Source: UBA4132 sp037133675
Lineage (GTDB): Bacteria; Pseudomonadota; Gammaproteobacteria; Methylococcales; Methylomonadaceae
Direction: 5' to 3'
Length of the DNA stretch: 64,000 bases
NCBI GenBank assembly: GCA_037133675.1
Contig: JBAXNR010000008.1
Coordinates: forward strand, 1 to 64,000
Position 1 is the stretch's first letter, and each line of letters opens with the position of its first letter. A model generated the notes under the pieces. It did not search any database. It was given only the letters and a program-made list of their open reading frames with translations, and was not told the DNA's origin. The translations under genes and the position numbers were made by a program. This document shows positions 7,716-17,533 of this stretch, piece by piece.

Positions 7716-9083
7716 TCAAGTCCAGATAAAATCTTTTAGCTGCTCTATTGTTATTAGCCTAAAGGGTTTCTTTATATCGCGGCGGTCAGAAATGCGCTGG
7801 CCTTCTGGAAACCTATCTTTGGTATGTATAATGCCTCTGCCATTATTAACAGAGCGTTCAATATATTCGGTAACAGCGATGTGGCGACCATTTAACTGTT
7901 TTCTATGGAGTTTATTGATGATTCTTTTGGCAGCCTCGTCTGGCTGAATAGATAAAATGGCATGAAACTCCAGTGCATCAGAGTCCTTATTCTTTTGTGC
8001 TAACACTGAAATACGTTTTATTGTTCCAGATTTACTAAATATGCCACCTTTTAGAGCTGGCTCTACAAACTGTAGAATTTGTTTATAGGTCGTATTTTGG
8101 GGTATATATTTCAAAATTACTTGCGTAGAAAAGCTAGTAAGGTAATGTGGGGCAATAGGCAAAGACTGAGTTTTATTATCTTCTTTCCATGATACCCAAT
8201 AAATTTCACATTGCTCTTGCTTGCCCCTTATATCAGCTCTTTTAAACTGCCGAGTTTGATTTTGCAATATAGCGGGAAGTTCAGCATAGACAGCGGCAGT
8301 TGTCATGATTTGGTCAGCTTTGGCAATCCCTGCAACTCGCGCTGCCACGTTGACAGTGTCACCAAAAACATCGTTAGCTTCACAAATAACCAAGCCATAA
8401 TGAAAGCCTATGCGAATAGACAACGGTTGTTTTGAATTTTCCCTGCTGTCTTTTACCGCATTTTGCATGGCACAGGCTGCGTTTAGCGCGAGTTGTGCAT
8501 TAGGGAAAGTACACATAATTTCATCACCGATGGTTTTAATCAGCGTACCTTTATAAGGTGAAATCTCGCTAACCATAGTCTTGATGCAGTTTGCGGTAAA
8601 ATGACGCGCCAAATCATCACCGAGACTATCGTAAAGTGAGGTGCTGTTACAAATATCTGCAAACAGTACGGCAAGTTTTCTTGTGGTTTGTTCTACGGTG
8701 AACAAAGATTTCACTTCACGACCATTAAAATAAGTATCAACTTTAGGAGTAAGGCTTAGATCAGCGTTAAGATCAAGTGCAAACATCCAGCTATCAACTA
8801 CCCAAAGAGCAGAAGATTTATCAATGCAAAAATTCTCATGCAGTTGTAAGCTTAAGCTGGCGGCTAATACTTTGAATGGAACTGAATTGTTTTTTAGCAG
8901 CTTATCAGCAATACCTTCTGTCGCTGATAAAACCCATAAATAAATTTCTGCGTTGAATTGACCTTTTGCGTATTCCCTAAGAATAGCTTGAAGTCTCAAA
9001 GGATCATGAATAATGTCAATACCATGCTCATGAAGCGCGTTCCGTAATAAATATTGTGCTTTGTTATCCATAGTGTGTGCCAT
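7716..9083 (-). CDS. Class III adenylate/guanylate cyclase with N-terminal helical and C-terminal RRM-like domains
   Basis: This 455-residue protein has a class III cyclase domain at about 135-290: VLFADICNSTSLYDSLGD (metal ligand Asp143), KTIGDEIMCTFPN (Lys183, second metal ligand Asp187), RIGFHYG and GDTVNVAARVAGIA (the Asn/Arg transition-state region). It should make a cyclic nucleotide from ATP; Lys183 favours ATP over GTP. Residues 1-120 are a helical region with no recognised sensor. Residues about 315-420 look like an RRM fold (VILKYIPQNTTYKQILQFVEP ... EAAKRIINKLHRKQLNGRHIAVTEY) and end in an ERS...DRR tail. There is no signal peptide or membrane segment, so it is likely cytosolic. 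The gene stands alone, convergent with uvrB. Confidence 0.85.
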   Translation of the reverse strand: MAHTMDNKAQYLLRNALHEHGIDIIHDPLRLQAILREYAKGQFNAEIYLWVLSATEGIADKLLKNNSVPFKVLAASLSLQLHENFCIDKSSALWVVDSWMFALDLNADLSLTPKVDTYFNGREVKSLFTVEQTTRKLAVLFADICNSTSLYDSLGDDLARHFTANCIKTMVSEISPYKGTLIKTIGDEIMCTFPNAQLALNAACAMQNAVKDSRENSKQPLSIRIGFHYGLVICEANDVFGDTVNVAARVAGIAKADQIMTTAAVYAELPAILQNQTRQFKRADIRGKQEQCEIYWVSWKEDNKTQSLPIAPHYLTSFSTQVILKYIPQNTTYKQILQFVEPALKGGIFSKSGTIKRISVLAQKNKDSDALEFHAILSIQPDEAAKRIINKLHRKQLNGRHIAVTEYIERSVNNGRGIIHTKDRFPEGQRISDRRDIKKPFRLITIEQLKDFIWT

Positions 9084-9184
9084 GACTATATCACCAAAAA
9101 ACTTAGTAAGACGGAATAATCAGCTTATGGATTAGCAACAATGGACAAGAATATTTTCACAGTCTCTAACACTAACTCGACCTG

Positions 9185-10642
9185 CTACTTACGCCAAAAT
9201 TCGGGTATAAATAAAATCACAATCGAGAAAATTTGCACCCTTCCTAACAGCATGGCAAACGCACAAACGCAGGTTTGAAAGTCAGTCAAACTGGCATAAT
9301 TAGTGGCTGGCCCTACTTGGTTTAAACCAGGCCCCGCATTATTAAAACAGGCAATGATAGCACTAAACGCGCTGATAAAATCCATGCCACTGAATAGCAA
9401 GGTGAACACTAAAATCACAATGCACATAAAGTACAGGAAAATAAAACCCATCACTGAGGTGACAATGTCATTTTTAACCACGGTGTCGCCAATTTTTAAC
9501 GGACGCACAGCAAAGGGATGAATGAATTTAAACATCTCCAAACGGGCTTGTTTCATTAAAATAATGGTTCTAATCATCCGAATACCGCCACCCGTAGACC
9601 CCGATGAGGCAGACAAACAGCTTAAAAATAGCATCCACATGGGAATAAATATTGGCCAATTATTAAAATCTTGACTGGCAAACCCACAATCGGTGGCAAT
9701 GGTGATTAAGTTAAAAGAGGCGTGACGTAAGGCGGTTAAAAAATCAGGATACGTTCCCGCGTGTTGCAACATCATAGCGGCAACTACGCAACTACTGATG
9801 ATTAATAACAAAAAACTTTTCGCTTCGACATCATCCAAGTAAGGGTTCAATGAACGTTTACGCAAGGCGACAAAGTGGGTCGCAAAATTAATGGCGGCAA
9901 GTAATTGAAAAATACTCAGTACCACTTCTATCGACACCGAATTAAAAAAACCTACACTGTTGTCATGGGTCGAAAATCCCCCTAAACTCATGGCGGAAAA
10001 GGCATGACAGATAGCATCAAACCAATCCATTCCCGCAAAGCGTAACGCAATAATGCACGCTACTGAAAAACCTGCATAAACCATCCACAAGGCTTTAGCG
10101 GTTTGGGCAATACGCGGTGGCAAATCGGATTCTTTCACCGAACCAGGGGTTTCTGCTTTGTACAACTGCATACCGCCGATGCCTAAAATTGGCAAAATCG
10201 CTACCGCAAAAATAATAATCCCCATACCCGCTATCCAATTTAATTCATGTCGCCATAAATTAATCGACATCGGTAACGCGTCGATGCCACTCAGAATAGT
10301 TGCTCCCGTGGTGGTCAGTCCTGAGGTAGTCTCAAAATAGGCATCGACAAAGCTCAATTCGGGAAAATTCAGTAATAGCGGCAGGGTACAGAACACGGGG
10401 CTTAATGACCACGTCATAGCGACCAATAAAAATCCTGCTTGTCGCGAGACTTTTTTGGGTATGCGTAGCGTAGGCAAAAACATCAATAACCCAAATAGAA
10501 AGGTGATCAATGTGCCGTCAAAAAAAGCGGTGCTAGCACCATCATCAGCAATCAGAGAAGTCAGTAAGCAAGTCGTCATCAGACCGCTAAAGCCCATAGT
10601 TACTAGGCCGAAAATGTGGATGATAGTCAGGATAACATTCAT
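9185..10642 (-). CDS. trkH: Trk potassium uptake channel subunit TrkH
   Basis: The 485-residue polytopic inner-membrane protein has the four MPM repeats of the Trk/Ktr/HKT family. Selectivity-filter-like segments are visible: TTSGLTTTGATIL, HAFSAMSLGGFSTH, TIATDCGFAS and ACFNNAGPGLNQVGP, each with the conserved glycine. It also has the SASSGSTGGGIRMIR region typical of TrkH. It forms the K+ pore and works with TrkA, whose gene ends 77 bp upstream on the same strand, so trkA-trkH is probably one operon. No frameshift or truncation is seen. Confidence 0.95.
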   Translation of the reverse strand: MNVILTIIHIFGLVTMGFSGLMTTCLLTSLIADDGASTAFFDGTLITFLFGLLMFLPTLRIPKKVSRQAGFLLVAMTWSLSPVFCTLPLLLNFPELSFVDAYFETTSGLTTTGATILSGIDALPMSINLWRHELNWIAGMGIIIFAVAILPILGIGGMQLYKAETPGSVKESDLPPRIAQTAKALWMVYAGFSVACIIALRFAGMDWFDAICHAFSAMSLGGFSTHDNSVGFFNSVSIEVVLSIFQLLAAINFATHFVALRKRSLNPYLDDVEAKSFLLLIISSCVVAAMMLQHAGTYPDFLTALRHASFNLITIATDCGFASQDFNNWPIFIPMWMLFLSCLSASSGSTGGGIRMIRTIILMKQARLEMFKFIHPFAVRPLKIGDTVVKNDIVTSVMGFIFLYFMCIVILVFTLLFSGMDFISAFSAIIACFNNAGPGLNQVGPATNYASLTDFQTCVCAFAMLLGRVQIFSIVILFIPEFWRK

Positions 10643-10719
10643 AGGATTTGCTACAAGGTTAAAAGATCAAGATTCGAGAAACAGTACACTACTCTAAACC
10701 TTGTGACTTGAATCTGTTT

Positions 10720-12084
10720 TTACAGAATGGGTTGAAAGGTTGCTTCTATGTTAGCCACCAGTTTTTTGTCGATAGCAAACATAATAACATGATCGTTTTC
10801 TTCAAAAACGGTGTCGTGATGAATGGATACCACTTGCTGATTACGAATCAACGCTCCTAATACGATACCCGCTGGAAAATTGACTTTGCTGACAGGCACA
10901 CCAACGACTGAATTACTCCCGTTACCGCGATGGGCAATGGCTTCAATGGCTTCGGCTGTACCACCGCATAGCGAAGTAACTTGTGCCACGTCACCACGGC
11001 GAACGTGCTTAAGAATACTACCTAAAGTTTCTTGATTCGGTAACACGGCAACATCAATACCTGTTCCAGCCAGTAGCTTAGTGTATGAAATATGATTGAG
11101 CAGACAAATAGTTTTACGCGCACCTAGGCTTTTTGCTAACGCAGCGGAGATAATATTGACACCATCGTTTTCAGTAATGGCACAAAATAAATCGGTACTT
11201 TCAATGGATTCATCAATCAATAACGATTCATCGGCACAATCACCTAACAACACCACGGTATTATTCAAATCATTGGCAATTTTTTGAGCGCGGTTAGGAT
11301 TTTTTTCAATAATTTTGACGTGGTGATCGTTTTCTAAGGCTAACGCTAAACGTTTACCAACGTGTCCACCGCCTGCAATAATGATGCGCTTTAACGGCTC
11401 TTCTAGCTTATTCAATTCTTTAAGTACACGACGAACTTCTTTACGCGGCGCAACAAAAAACACCTCATCGTCTGTTTCGATAATCGATTCACCGTTGATT
11501 GGTAACGGCTTACCTTGTCGAAAAATAGCAACAATACGAATTTTACCTGTGGTAAAACGCTCTTTCAGGGAATTAATTTGTTTACCTGTTAAAACGCCAT
11601 CTTCGGTCACGCGTACCGAAAATAAACGCACTAAACCATCGGCAAAATCAGAAATATGCAGCACACCTGGAAAATCAATTAAATTGCGTATCGATTCCAT
11701 GACAATTTGTTCAGGGCTAATCACATGATCGACAGGAATACCTAATGGGCTGAATAAATTAGGATTTTTCATGTAATCAATTGCGCGTACTCGTGCGATA
11801 GTCTTTGGACGACTATACAGAGCGTTAATAATCACACACGCCAGCATATTGGTTTCATCACTGTCAGTGACTGCAATCACTATATCAGCATGACTAACCC
11901 CTGCTTGCTCTAATATGCTCGGATGCGCAGCATTGCCTGCAACCGTGGCGATATCAAAACGCTCTTTTAAAGCATCCAGCAGTAAGGGATTAAAATCAAT
12001 CACTACAATATCGTTTTCTTCACTTGCCAATGCACCAGCAACTGATGAACCCGTAACACCCGCCCCAAGAATAACTATCTTCAT
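10720..12084 (-). CDS. trkA: Trk potassium uptake regulator TrkA
   Basis: This 454-residue cytoplasmic protein gates TrkH in response to NAD(H) or ATP. It has two tandem RCK_N/RCK_C modules: the first Rossmann motif is MKIVILGAGVTGSSVAGALA with VVIDFN, and the second is RIIIAGGGHVGKRLALAL with VKIIEKN about residues 232-260. C-terminal RCK_C segments (FPAGIVLGALIRNQ and DHVIMFA) close each half. Length and duplicated architecture match enteric TrkA. It lies upstream of trkH and downstream of zapE on the same strand. Confidence 0.95.
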   Translation of the reverse strand: MKIVILGAGVTGSSVAGALASEENDIVVIDFNPLLLDALKERFDIATVAGNAAHPSILEQAGVSHADIVIAVTDSDETNMLACVIINALYSRPKTIARVRAIDYMKNPNLFSPLGIPVDHVISPEQIVMESIRNLIDFPGVLHISDFADGLVRLFSVRVTEDGVLTGKQINSLKERFTTGKIRIVAIFRQGKPLPINGESIIETDDEVFFVAPRKEVRRVLKELNKLEEPLKRIIIAGGGHVGKRLALALENDHHVKIIEKNPNRAQKIANDLNNTVVLLGDCADESLLIDESIESTDLFCAITENDGVNIISAALAKSLGARKTICLLNHISYTKLLAGTGIDVAVLPNQETLGSILKHVRRGDVAQVTSLCGGTAEAIEAIAHRGNGSNSVVGVPVSKVNFPAGIVLGALIRNQQVVSIHHDTVFEENDHVIMFAIDKKLVANIEATFQPIL

Positions 12085-12170
12085 TAAGTCATACCGTTAG
12101 AAAAGTATTGTATCTTTGATACGAAACCGCGCATTTTACGCGAATAATGCGGTTAATAACTAGAATAACC

Positions 12171-13337
12171 TTATCCAGTCCAAACAGAAGTGCGTTGTAA
12201 ATAGCTTTCTGACTGCATTTCGATGAGTCTGGACACCGTGCGTTTGAATTCAAACACCCCATCACCTTCCGTGTAAAGCGCGTCAGCAGGCACTTCAGCC
12301 GTGCAGATAAGCTGCACTTTGTGTTCATAAAGCGCGTCTATCAGGGTAACAAAGCGTTTGGCTTCATTACGCTTATCTGCGGTTAATTTTGGAATGTCGG
12401 TCACTATCAGCGTACTAAATTGATTAGCGAGTGTTAAATAATCAGCCGAACCTAAGGGCTGTACGCACAGTTCAGCAAAAGATAACAGCGCGATATTTTT
12501 ATAGACTGCCGACAAAAATACTTGCCTGCCCAATAGCTGCAAAACCCCTGATTGCTTAGTGGCACAGTGTGTTAATCCGTTATAAGTTTGTTGCACAACG
12601 TCATTAGCCTTGGCATCGAGTGGAAAATAGTAGGTGTTATTTAATGCGGGTGAGTAACTAAGTCGATAATCGATCTTTACAGCCAATTCGATAATGCTGG
12701 CTTCGCTTTGCAATAACTGGGTAAATGCTAAAGACTGCTCTTTTAGCAACCCACCTTGATATAAGTTATTAGGGTGACGATTAGAGGTAATCACCATCAC
12801 CACACCCAGCTCAAATAAACGACTAAAAAGTCGCTGCAAAATCATAGCGTCGGCTATATCAGTGACATGAAACTCGTCAAAACAAAGTAGCAAGGTAGAG
12901 TCTTTGATTTTTTTCGCCAGTGTAGGAATCGCATCTGGCTGGTTTTGTTGTTGTGCTTGATGAATAAAGGCGTGGACTTCCAGCATAAAGGTATGAAAAT
13001 AAACCCGCCTTTTTTGTTTTAACGGGCAAACCTCATAAAATAAATCCATTAACATGGATTTACCACGTCCAACATCGCCAAAAATATATAAACTTTGACA
13101 TTTTTGTTGTGTCGATAATCCTAGTTTACGCGCTAACGGTTTATGACTCTGGGCATTCGTTAGCAGTAGCTTATCCAATAAGGCTTGTAAATGGCGAATA
13201 GCGTTGAATTGTATTTCATCATATTTAAGCGCGTGTTGCTCGACTTGCTGTAAATATCGCTGCTCCAGTGTCCTAGATACTTTAGGAGGTTGCGTGACAG
13301 TATTCGATAGTACAGGTTGAAAAAACTTTTTTAGCAT
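12171..13337 (-). CDS. zapE: ZapE/AFG1-family cell-division ATPase
   Basis: A 388-residue P-loop ATPase of the AFG1/ZapE family, which binds the Z-ring in E. coli and is associated with division under stress. Walker A is IFGDVGRGKSMLMDLFYE and Walker B is LLCFDEFHVTDIADAMIL; TSNRHPNNLYQGGLLKEQ matches the family sensor region. The C-terminal region (SADYLTLANQFSTLIVTDIP, RFVTLIDALYEHKVQLICTA) is also typical. The gene is divergent from lpxC, with about 158 bp between the start codons. It precedes trkA by about 87 bp. Confidence 0.93.
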   Translation of the reverse strand: MLKKFFQPVLSNTVTQPPKVSRTLEQRYLQQVEQHALKYDEIQFNAIRHLQALLDKLLLTNAQSHKPLARKLGLSTQQKCQSLYIFGDVGRGKSMLMDLFYEVCPLKQKRRVYFHTFMLEVHAFIHQAQQQNQPDAIPTLAKKIKDSTLLLCFDEFHVTDIADAMILQRLFSRLFELGVVMVITSNRHPNNLYQGGLLKEQSLAFTQLLQSEASIIELAVKIDYRLSYSPALNNTYYFPLDAKANDVVQQTYNGLTHCATKQSGVLQLLGRQVFLSAVYKNIALLSFAELCVQPLGSADYLTLANQFSTLIVTDIPKLTADKRNEAKRFVTLIDALYEHKVQLICTAEVPADALYTEGDGVFEFKRTVSRLIEMQSESYLQRTSVWTG

Positions 13338-13495
13338 GATGTAAGCAATAGCTGTGAAAACATTGATTTAGCAAACCACGTTGTAATATAAAGTTAGTTT
13401 AACCCCACTGAGTATTTTTGTCTGATAAAAAATTCAATCTATGTTTTTGTGATAACATTGCATCCCTTTGCTCCACCTTTATTTTGACGTTATTT

Positions 13496-14419
13496 ATGAT
13501 TAAACAAAGAACTTTAAAAAATACCATCAGAGCCACAGGCGTAGGTCTACACACGGGCGAAAAAATCTATTTAACCTTGCGACCCTCCGAACCCAATACG
13601 GGCATTCGCTTTCGCCGCGTAGATTTAGATGAACCAGTGACTATTCAAGCCACACCTAGCAATGTCGGTGAAACTGTTCTATCAACCACATTGGTAGCTG
13701 GCGATGTCAAAATTTCCACCATCGAACATTTATTATCAGCCTTTGCAGGTTTAGGTATCGATAACGCCATCATTGATGTTAGTGCCGCTGAAGTGCCAAT
13801 TATGGATGGCAGTGCTGGACCTTTTGTATTTTTACTGCAATCAGCAGGTGTTGAAGAACAAGACTGCCCTAAACAATATATTCGTATCAAACGCAGCATT
13901 CGCGTCGAAGAGGGTGATAAATGGGCGGAATTTAATCCGTTTGAAGGTTTTAAAGTCACCTTTACCATTGATTTTGAACACCCCGCTTTTGAAGAACACG
14001 TTAAAACCGCGACGATGGATTTTTCCTCGACTACCTTTGTAAAAGAAGTTAGCCGCGCCAGAACTTTCGGTTTCATGAAAGACATTCAAATGCTCAGAGA
14101 CAACAACCTCGCACTCGGTGGTAGTCTTGATAATGCGATTGTGGTTGATGACAATAAAATTCTTAATGAAGATGGATTGCGTTGTGCCGATGAATTTGTG
14201 AAACACAAAATTCTCGATGCGATTGGTGATTTATATCTATTAGGATATAGCTTAATTGGCGAGTTTGTTGGCTACAAATCAGGTCATGGATTGAACAATA
14301 AATTACTGCGTACTTTATTGGAGAATACAGACGCGTGGGAAATGGTCACTTTTGATAATGATGAAGAAGCACCCATTTCGTTTATGCGTTCTGCACAAAC
14401 CCCAAGAGCCCCTGAATAA
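13496..14419 (+). CDS. lpxC: UDP-3-O-acyl-N-acetylglucosamine deacetylase
   Basis: LpxC catalyses the committed step of lipid A synthesis in the cytoplasm. I choose the ATG at 13496 (MIKQRTLKNTIRATGVGLHT), which matches the usual N-terminus and gives 307 residues (E. coli 305); the open frame runs 26 codons further upstream without similarity. The zinc and catalytic residues lie in STIEHLLSAFAGLGIDN, HKILDAIGDLYLLG and SGHGLNNKL. The ribosome site is weak. Unlike in E. coli, no ftsA/ftsZ genes lie upstream, so lpxC must use its own promoter in the zapE-lpxC spacer. It ends immediately before the convergent DUF721 gene (stops at 14419 and 14420). Confidence 0.97.
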   Translation: MIKQRTLKNTIRATGVGLHTGEKIYLTLRPSEPNTGIRFRRVDLDEPVTIQATPSNVGETVLSTTLVAGDVKISTIEHLLSAFAGLGIDNAIIDVSAAEVPIMDGSAGPFVFLLQSAGVEEQDCPKQYIRIKRSIRVEEGDKWAEFNPFEGFKVTFTIDFEHPAFEEHVKTATMDFSSTTFVKEVSRARTFGFMKDIQMLRDNNLALGGSLDNAIVVDDNKILNEDGLRCADEFVKHKILDAIGDLYLLGYSLIGEFVGYKSGHGLNNKLLRTLLENTDAWEMVTFDNDEEAPISFMRSAQTPRAPE

Positions 14420-14869
14420 TTAACTCTTATTAGATAGCCGTGCGAGCGTCGCGCTTAACTTAAGTAGCGCGGCTTTTAACGGCTCATCGGCAATGCTAAG
14501 ACTATCTTTTTGTAGCTCTGCTATTTTTTCTGAGCTAGGCAATCGTGCTTTGCGTTCAGACTGAGTAACAAATCCCACTTCCTGAGTCATCACCTTAATC
14601 TGCACTGTATCTACTAATGGTTCATTGGCAGCAAGAATAACGCCATTATAAAAACGCAATTGTGATGCCCACGCTGCCGAATCGGTATACAGCAACAGCT
14701 TTTTATCTTTTATTAAACAACAATAAATATGTTCCGCTAAATCGAATGGCAACAGCTTTTGAATGGTGAGCAAAAGCCGTTTTTGTTGTCCGATCTGACC
14801 GTGAAAATACGCCATTGTGTGGTTTTGAAAAGACAATGGACTTTTAGAAGTCGTTTCTTTAGCTGTCAT
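14420..14869 (-). CDS. DUF721/DciA-like protein
   Basis: A 149-residue protein whose central part (HIYCCLIKDKKLLLYTDSAAWASQLRF) matches the DUF721 core. DciA proteins of this family load the replicative helicase DnaB at the origin in bacteria that lack DnaC. DUF721 genes are often found next to lpxC in gammaproteobacteria, as here. The gene is convergent with lpxC with no spacer. The remaining sequence is poorly conserved, as is usual for the family. The function as helicase loader is inferred from family and context. Confidence 0.72.
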   Translation of the reverse strand: MTAKETTSKSPLSFQNHTMAYFHGQIGQQKRLLLTIQKLLPFDLAEHIYCCLIKDKKLLLYTDSAAWASQLRFYNGVILAANEPLVDTVQIKVMTQEVGFVTQSERKARLPSSEKIAELQKDSLSIADEPLKAALLKLSATLARLSNKS

Positions 14870-14885
14870 AAATCACCTATTACGC

Positions 14886-14935
14886 GTGTAGGGTGGACGC
14901 TCTTTGCCCGCCTTTTAGAAAGGTTGGCAAAAAAC
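14886..14935. repeat. Short dispersed-repeat fragment between acnB and dciA
   Basis: The sequence GTAGGGTGGACGCTCTTTGC is followed by CCGCC and GGTTGGCAAAAAACGC, words that recur in small dispersed repeats of many proteobacteria and that share the GTAGGGT start with the hairpins at 42685 and 46953. It lies in the 83-bp spacer after acnB. Identification as a repeat is tentative. Confidence 0.3.
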
Positions 14936-14952
14936 GCACTCAGCCATGTTAT

Positions 14953-17496
14953 TTAGTTTTGATAACTATCCATAAGATTAAAATTCAAATACCGATAAGA
15001 CTCCTCAGCCGTTGCATTAATCTGTCCAGCATAGCTCATATATTCGTCAACGCTAGGAATTTTACCTAACAGCGAACACACGGCTGCCAATTCTGCCGAT
15101 GATAAATACACCTGCGCTCCATCACCCAAACGATTGGGGAAATTGCGCGTAGACGTTGAAACCACTGTAGCGTTTGCAGCCACTCGTGCCTGATTACCCA
15201 TGCACAATGAACAACCAGGCATTTCTGTTCGCGCTCCTGCTTTAGCAAAGGTATCGTAATAGCCTTCTTTGGTCAATTGGCTTTCGTCCATTTTAGTCGG
15301 TGGTGCAATCCATAATTTACTGGGTAATTCGCCTTTTTGTTGTTCAAGCAATTTACCTGCTGCACGAAAATGTCCGATATTTGTCATACATGAGCCTAAA
15401 AACACTTCATCAATTTTTGTACCTGCGACTTCCGATAACGGCTTAATATCATCGGGATCATTCGGACACGCCAGCAATGGTTCTTTAATGTCGCTCATGT
15501 TGACTTCAATAATTTCAAAATATTCCGCATCGGCATCGGCTGTTAGTAACACAGGATTTTCTAGCCAGTCTTGCATGGCTTTAATACGGCGTTCAATGGT
15601 ACGCACATCGCCATAACCTTGCGCTATCATCCACCGCAACAACGTAATATTAGAATTCAAATATTCGCGTATTGGGGCTTCATTCAAACGCACGGTACAA
15701 CCACCTGCTGAGCGTTCTGCCGAAGCATCAGATAATTCAAACGCTTGTTCAACTTTTAAATCTGGCAAGCCTTCAATTTCTAAAATCCGTCCTGAAAAAA
15801 CATTTTTCTTGCCCTTTTTATCCAGAGTTAATAAGCCGCGTTGCAAAGCAACGTAAGGAATCGCATTAACCAAATCACGCAGGGTAATTCCCGCCTGCAT
15901 TTCCCCTGTAAAGCGCACTAACACCGATTCAGGCATATCCAAAGGCATCACACCTGTTGCCGCCGCAAATGCAACTAAACCTGAACCCGCAGGAAAAGAA
16001 ATACCAATCGGAAAACGGGTATGTGAATCGCCGCCCGTGCCGACGGTATCAGGCAATAACATACGATTTAGCCATGAATGAATAATGCCATCCGCAGGAC
16101 GCAACGCAACGCCGCCACGATTCATAATAAAATCTGGTAGCGTGTGGTGCATGGTGACATCAATTGGTTTTGGATACGCCGCTGTATGGCAAAACGATTG
16201 CAACACTAAATCAGCCGAAAAACCCAAACAGGCTAAATCTTTCAATTCATCGCGGGTCATAGGTCCTGTAGTATCTTGTGAACCCACGGTGGTCATCTTC
16301 GGTTCGCAATAAGTATTTGGACGCACACCCGCAACACCACAGGCTTTACCGACCATTTTTTGCGCCAGCGTGTAACCTTTGCCACTGTCTGCTTTATCTA
16401 CTGAACGAACAAAAATTTCAGACGCACCCAAACCTAAAGTTTTACGCGCTCTATCGGTTAAACCACGTCCGATAATCAGCGGAATGCGTCCACCTGCACG
16501 CACTTCATCCAATAACACATCAGTTTTCAATTCAAATGAACAAACCACTTCTTCGCTGTCATGACGTTTCACCACGCCTTGATAGGGATAAATGTCGATA
16601 ACATCCCCCATAGCCATATTACTCACATCACACTCAAACGGCAACGCGCCCGAATCTTCCATCGTGTTAAAGAAAATCGGTGCGATTTTGCCACCGATAC
16701 ACACGCCACCTTCGCGCTTATTCGGAATAAACGGAATATCACGCCCTGTAAACCACAGCACTGAATTAGTCGCCGATTTGCGTGATGAACCTGTACCGAC
16801 TACATCACCAATGTATGCGACAGGAAAGCCTTTTTCTTTTAACACTTCAATTTGCAATTCCGCATTGGTAATACCCTCACGCGGCATTTTTAACATCGCT
16901 TTTGCGTGCAGAGGAATATCAGGACGCGACCACGCATCAGGCGCGGGCGATAAATCATCGGTATTGGTTTCGCCCGTGACTTTAAACACCGTCACTGTTA
17001 ATTTTTCAGGCATCACAGGCTTGCTGGTAAACCATTCGGCATCCGCCCACGATTGCAATACTTGTTGTGCATACGCATTACCCGCTTCGGCTTTTTCCTG
17101 CACATCATGGAAGGCATCAAATACCAACAACGTATGAGATAACGCCTTAGCCGCAATCGGTGCAAGCTCAGCGTTATCCAATAAATCAATCAGCGGTGCG
17201 ATGTTATAACCACCCAGCATCGTTCCCAATAATTCCGTGGCGCGTTCAGCTGTTAAAATCGGTGAATTGGTTTCGCCTTTAGCAATCGCAGCTAAAAACC
17301 CCGCTTTAATATAAGCCGCTTCATCCACACCCGCTGGAATACGATTTTCCAACAAGTCGATGATAAACGCTTCTTCACCCGCAGGCGGCTGTTTAATCAA
17401 TTCAATCAATGCCGCTGTTTGTTCAGCATCCAAAGGTTTCGGTACTACGCCCTCAGCGGCGCGTTCAGCAACGTGTTTGCGGTAGGTTTCTAACAT
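14953..17496 (-). CDS. acnB: Aconitate hydratase B
   Basis: AcnB isomerises citrate to isocitrate in the TCA cycle and, without its cluster, can bind mRNA. I start at the ATG at 17496 (MLETYRKHVAERAAEG), which has an AAGGAAA ribosome site; the frame extends 24 codons further but without similarity. This gives 847 residues (E. coli 865). Order of domains is that of AcnB: HEAT-like N-terminus, the swivel domain, then the catalytic part. The [4Fe-4S] ligands are in SFCHTAAYPKP and CSLCMGNQ (two cysteines); GSCMTNIGHFRAAGKLL and STRNFPNRLGDGAQVYL are further family motifs. The DUF262/DUF1524 gene is directly upstream. Confidence 0.97.
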   Translation of the reverse strand: MLETYRKHVAERAAEGVVPKPLDAEQTAALIELIKQPPAGEEAFIIDLLENRIPAGVDEAAYIKAGFLAAIAKGETNSPILTAERATELLGTMLGGYNIAPLIDLLDNAELAPIAAKALSHTLLVFDAFHDVQEKAEAGNAYAQQVLQSWADAEWFTSKPVMPEKLTVTVFKVTGETNTDDLSPAPDAWSRPDIPLHAKAMLKMPREGITNAELQIEVLKEKGFPVAYIGDVVGTGSSRKSATNSVLWFTGRDIPFIPNKREGGVCIGGKIAPIFFNTMEDSGALPFECDVSNMAMGDVIDIYPYQGVVKRHDSEEVVCSFELKTDVLLDEVRAGGRIPLIIGRGLTDRARKTLGLGASEIFVRSVDKADSGKGYTLAQKMVGKACGVAGVRPNTYCEPKMTTVGSQDTTGPMTRDELKDLACLGFSADLVLQSFCHTAAYPKPIDVTMHHTLPDFIMNRGGVALRPADGIIHSWLNRMLLPDTVGTGGDSHTRFPIGISFPAGSGLVAFAAATGVMPLDMPESVLVRFTGEMQAGITLRDLVNAIPYVALQRGLLTLDKKGKKNVFSGRILEIEGLPDLKVEQAFELSDASAERSAGGCTVRLNEAPIREYLNSNITLLRWMIAQGYGDVRTIERRIKAMQDWLENPVLLTADADAEYFEIIEVNMSDIKEPLLACPNDPDDIKPLSEVAGTKIDEVFLGSCMTNIGHFRAAGKLLEQQKGELPSKLWIAPPTKMDESQLTKEGYYDTFAKAGARTEMPGCSLCMGNQARVAANATVVSTSTRNFPNRLGDGAQVYLSSAELAAVCSLLGKIPSVDEYMSYAGQINATAEESYRYLNFNLMDSYQN

Positions 17497-17533
17497 GGTG
17501 GTTTCCTTGAAGAAATTAATTAAGAAAAATATT

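Noticed and set aside
7684..7947. 87-codon plus-strand frame after uvrB
   Set aside because: Lies antisense within the cyclase gene and has no similarity; shadow frame.
13418..13495. 26-codon upstream extension of lpxC
   Set aside because: LpxC begins MIKQRTL in the family; the extra sequence is likely leader.
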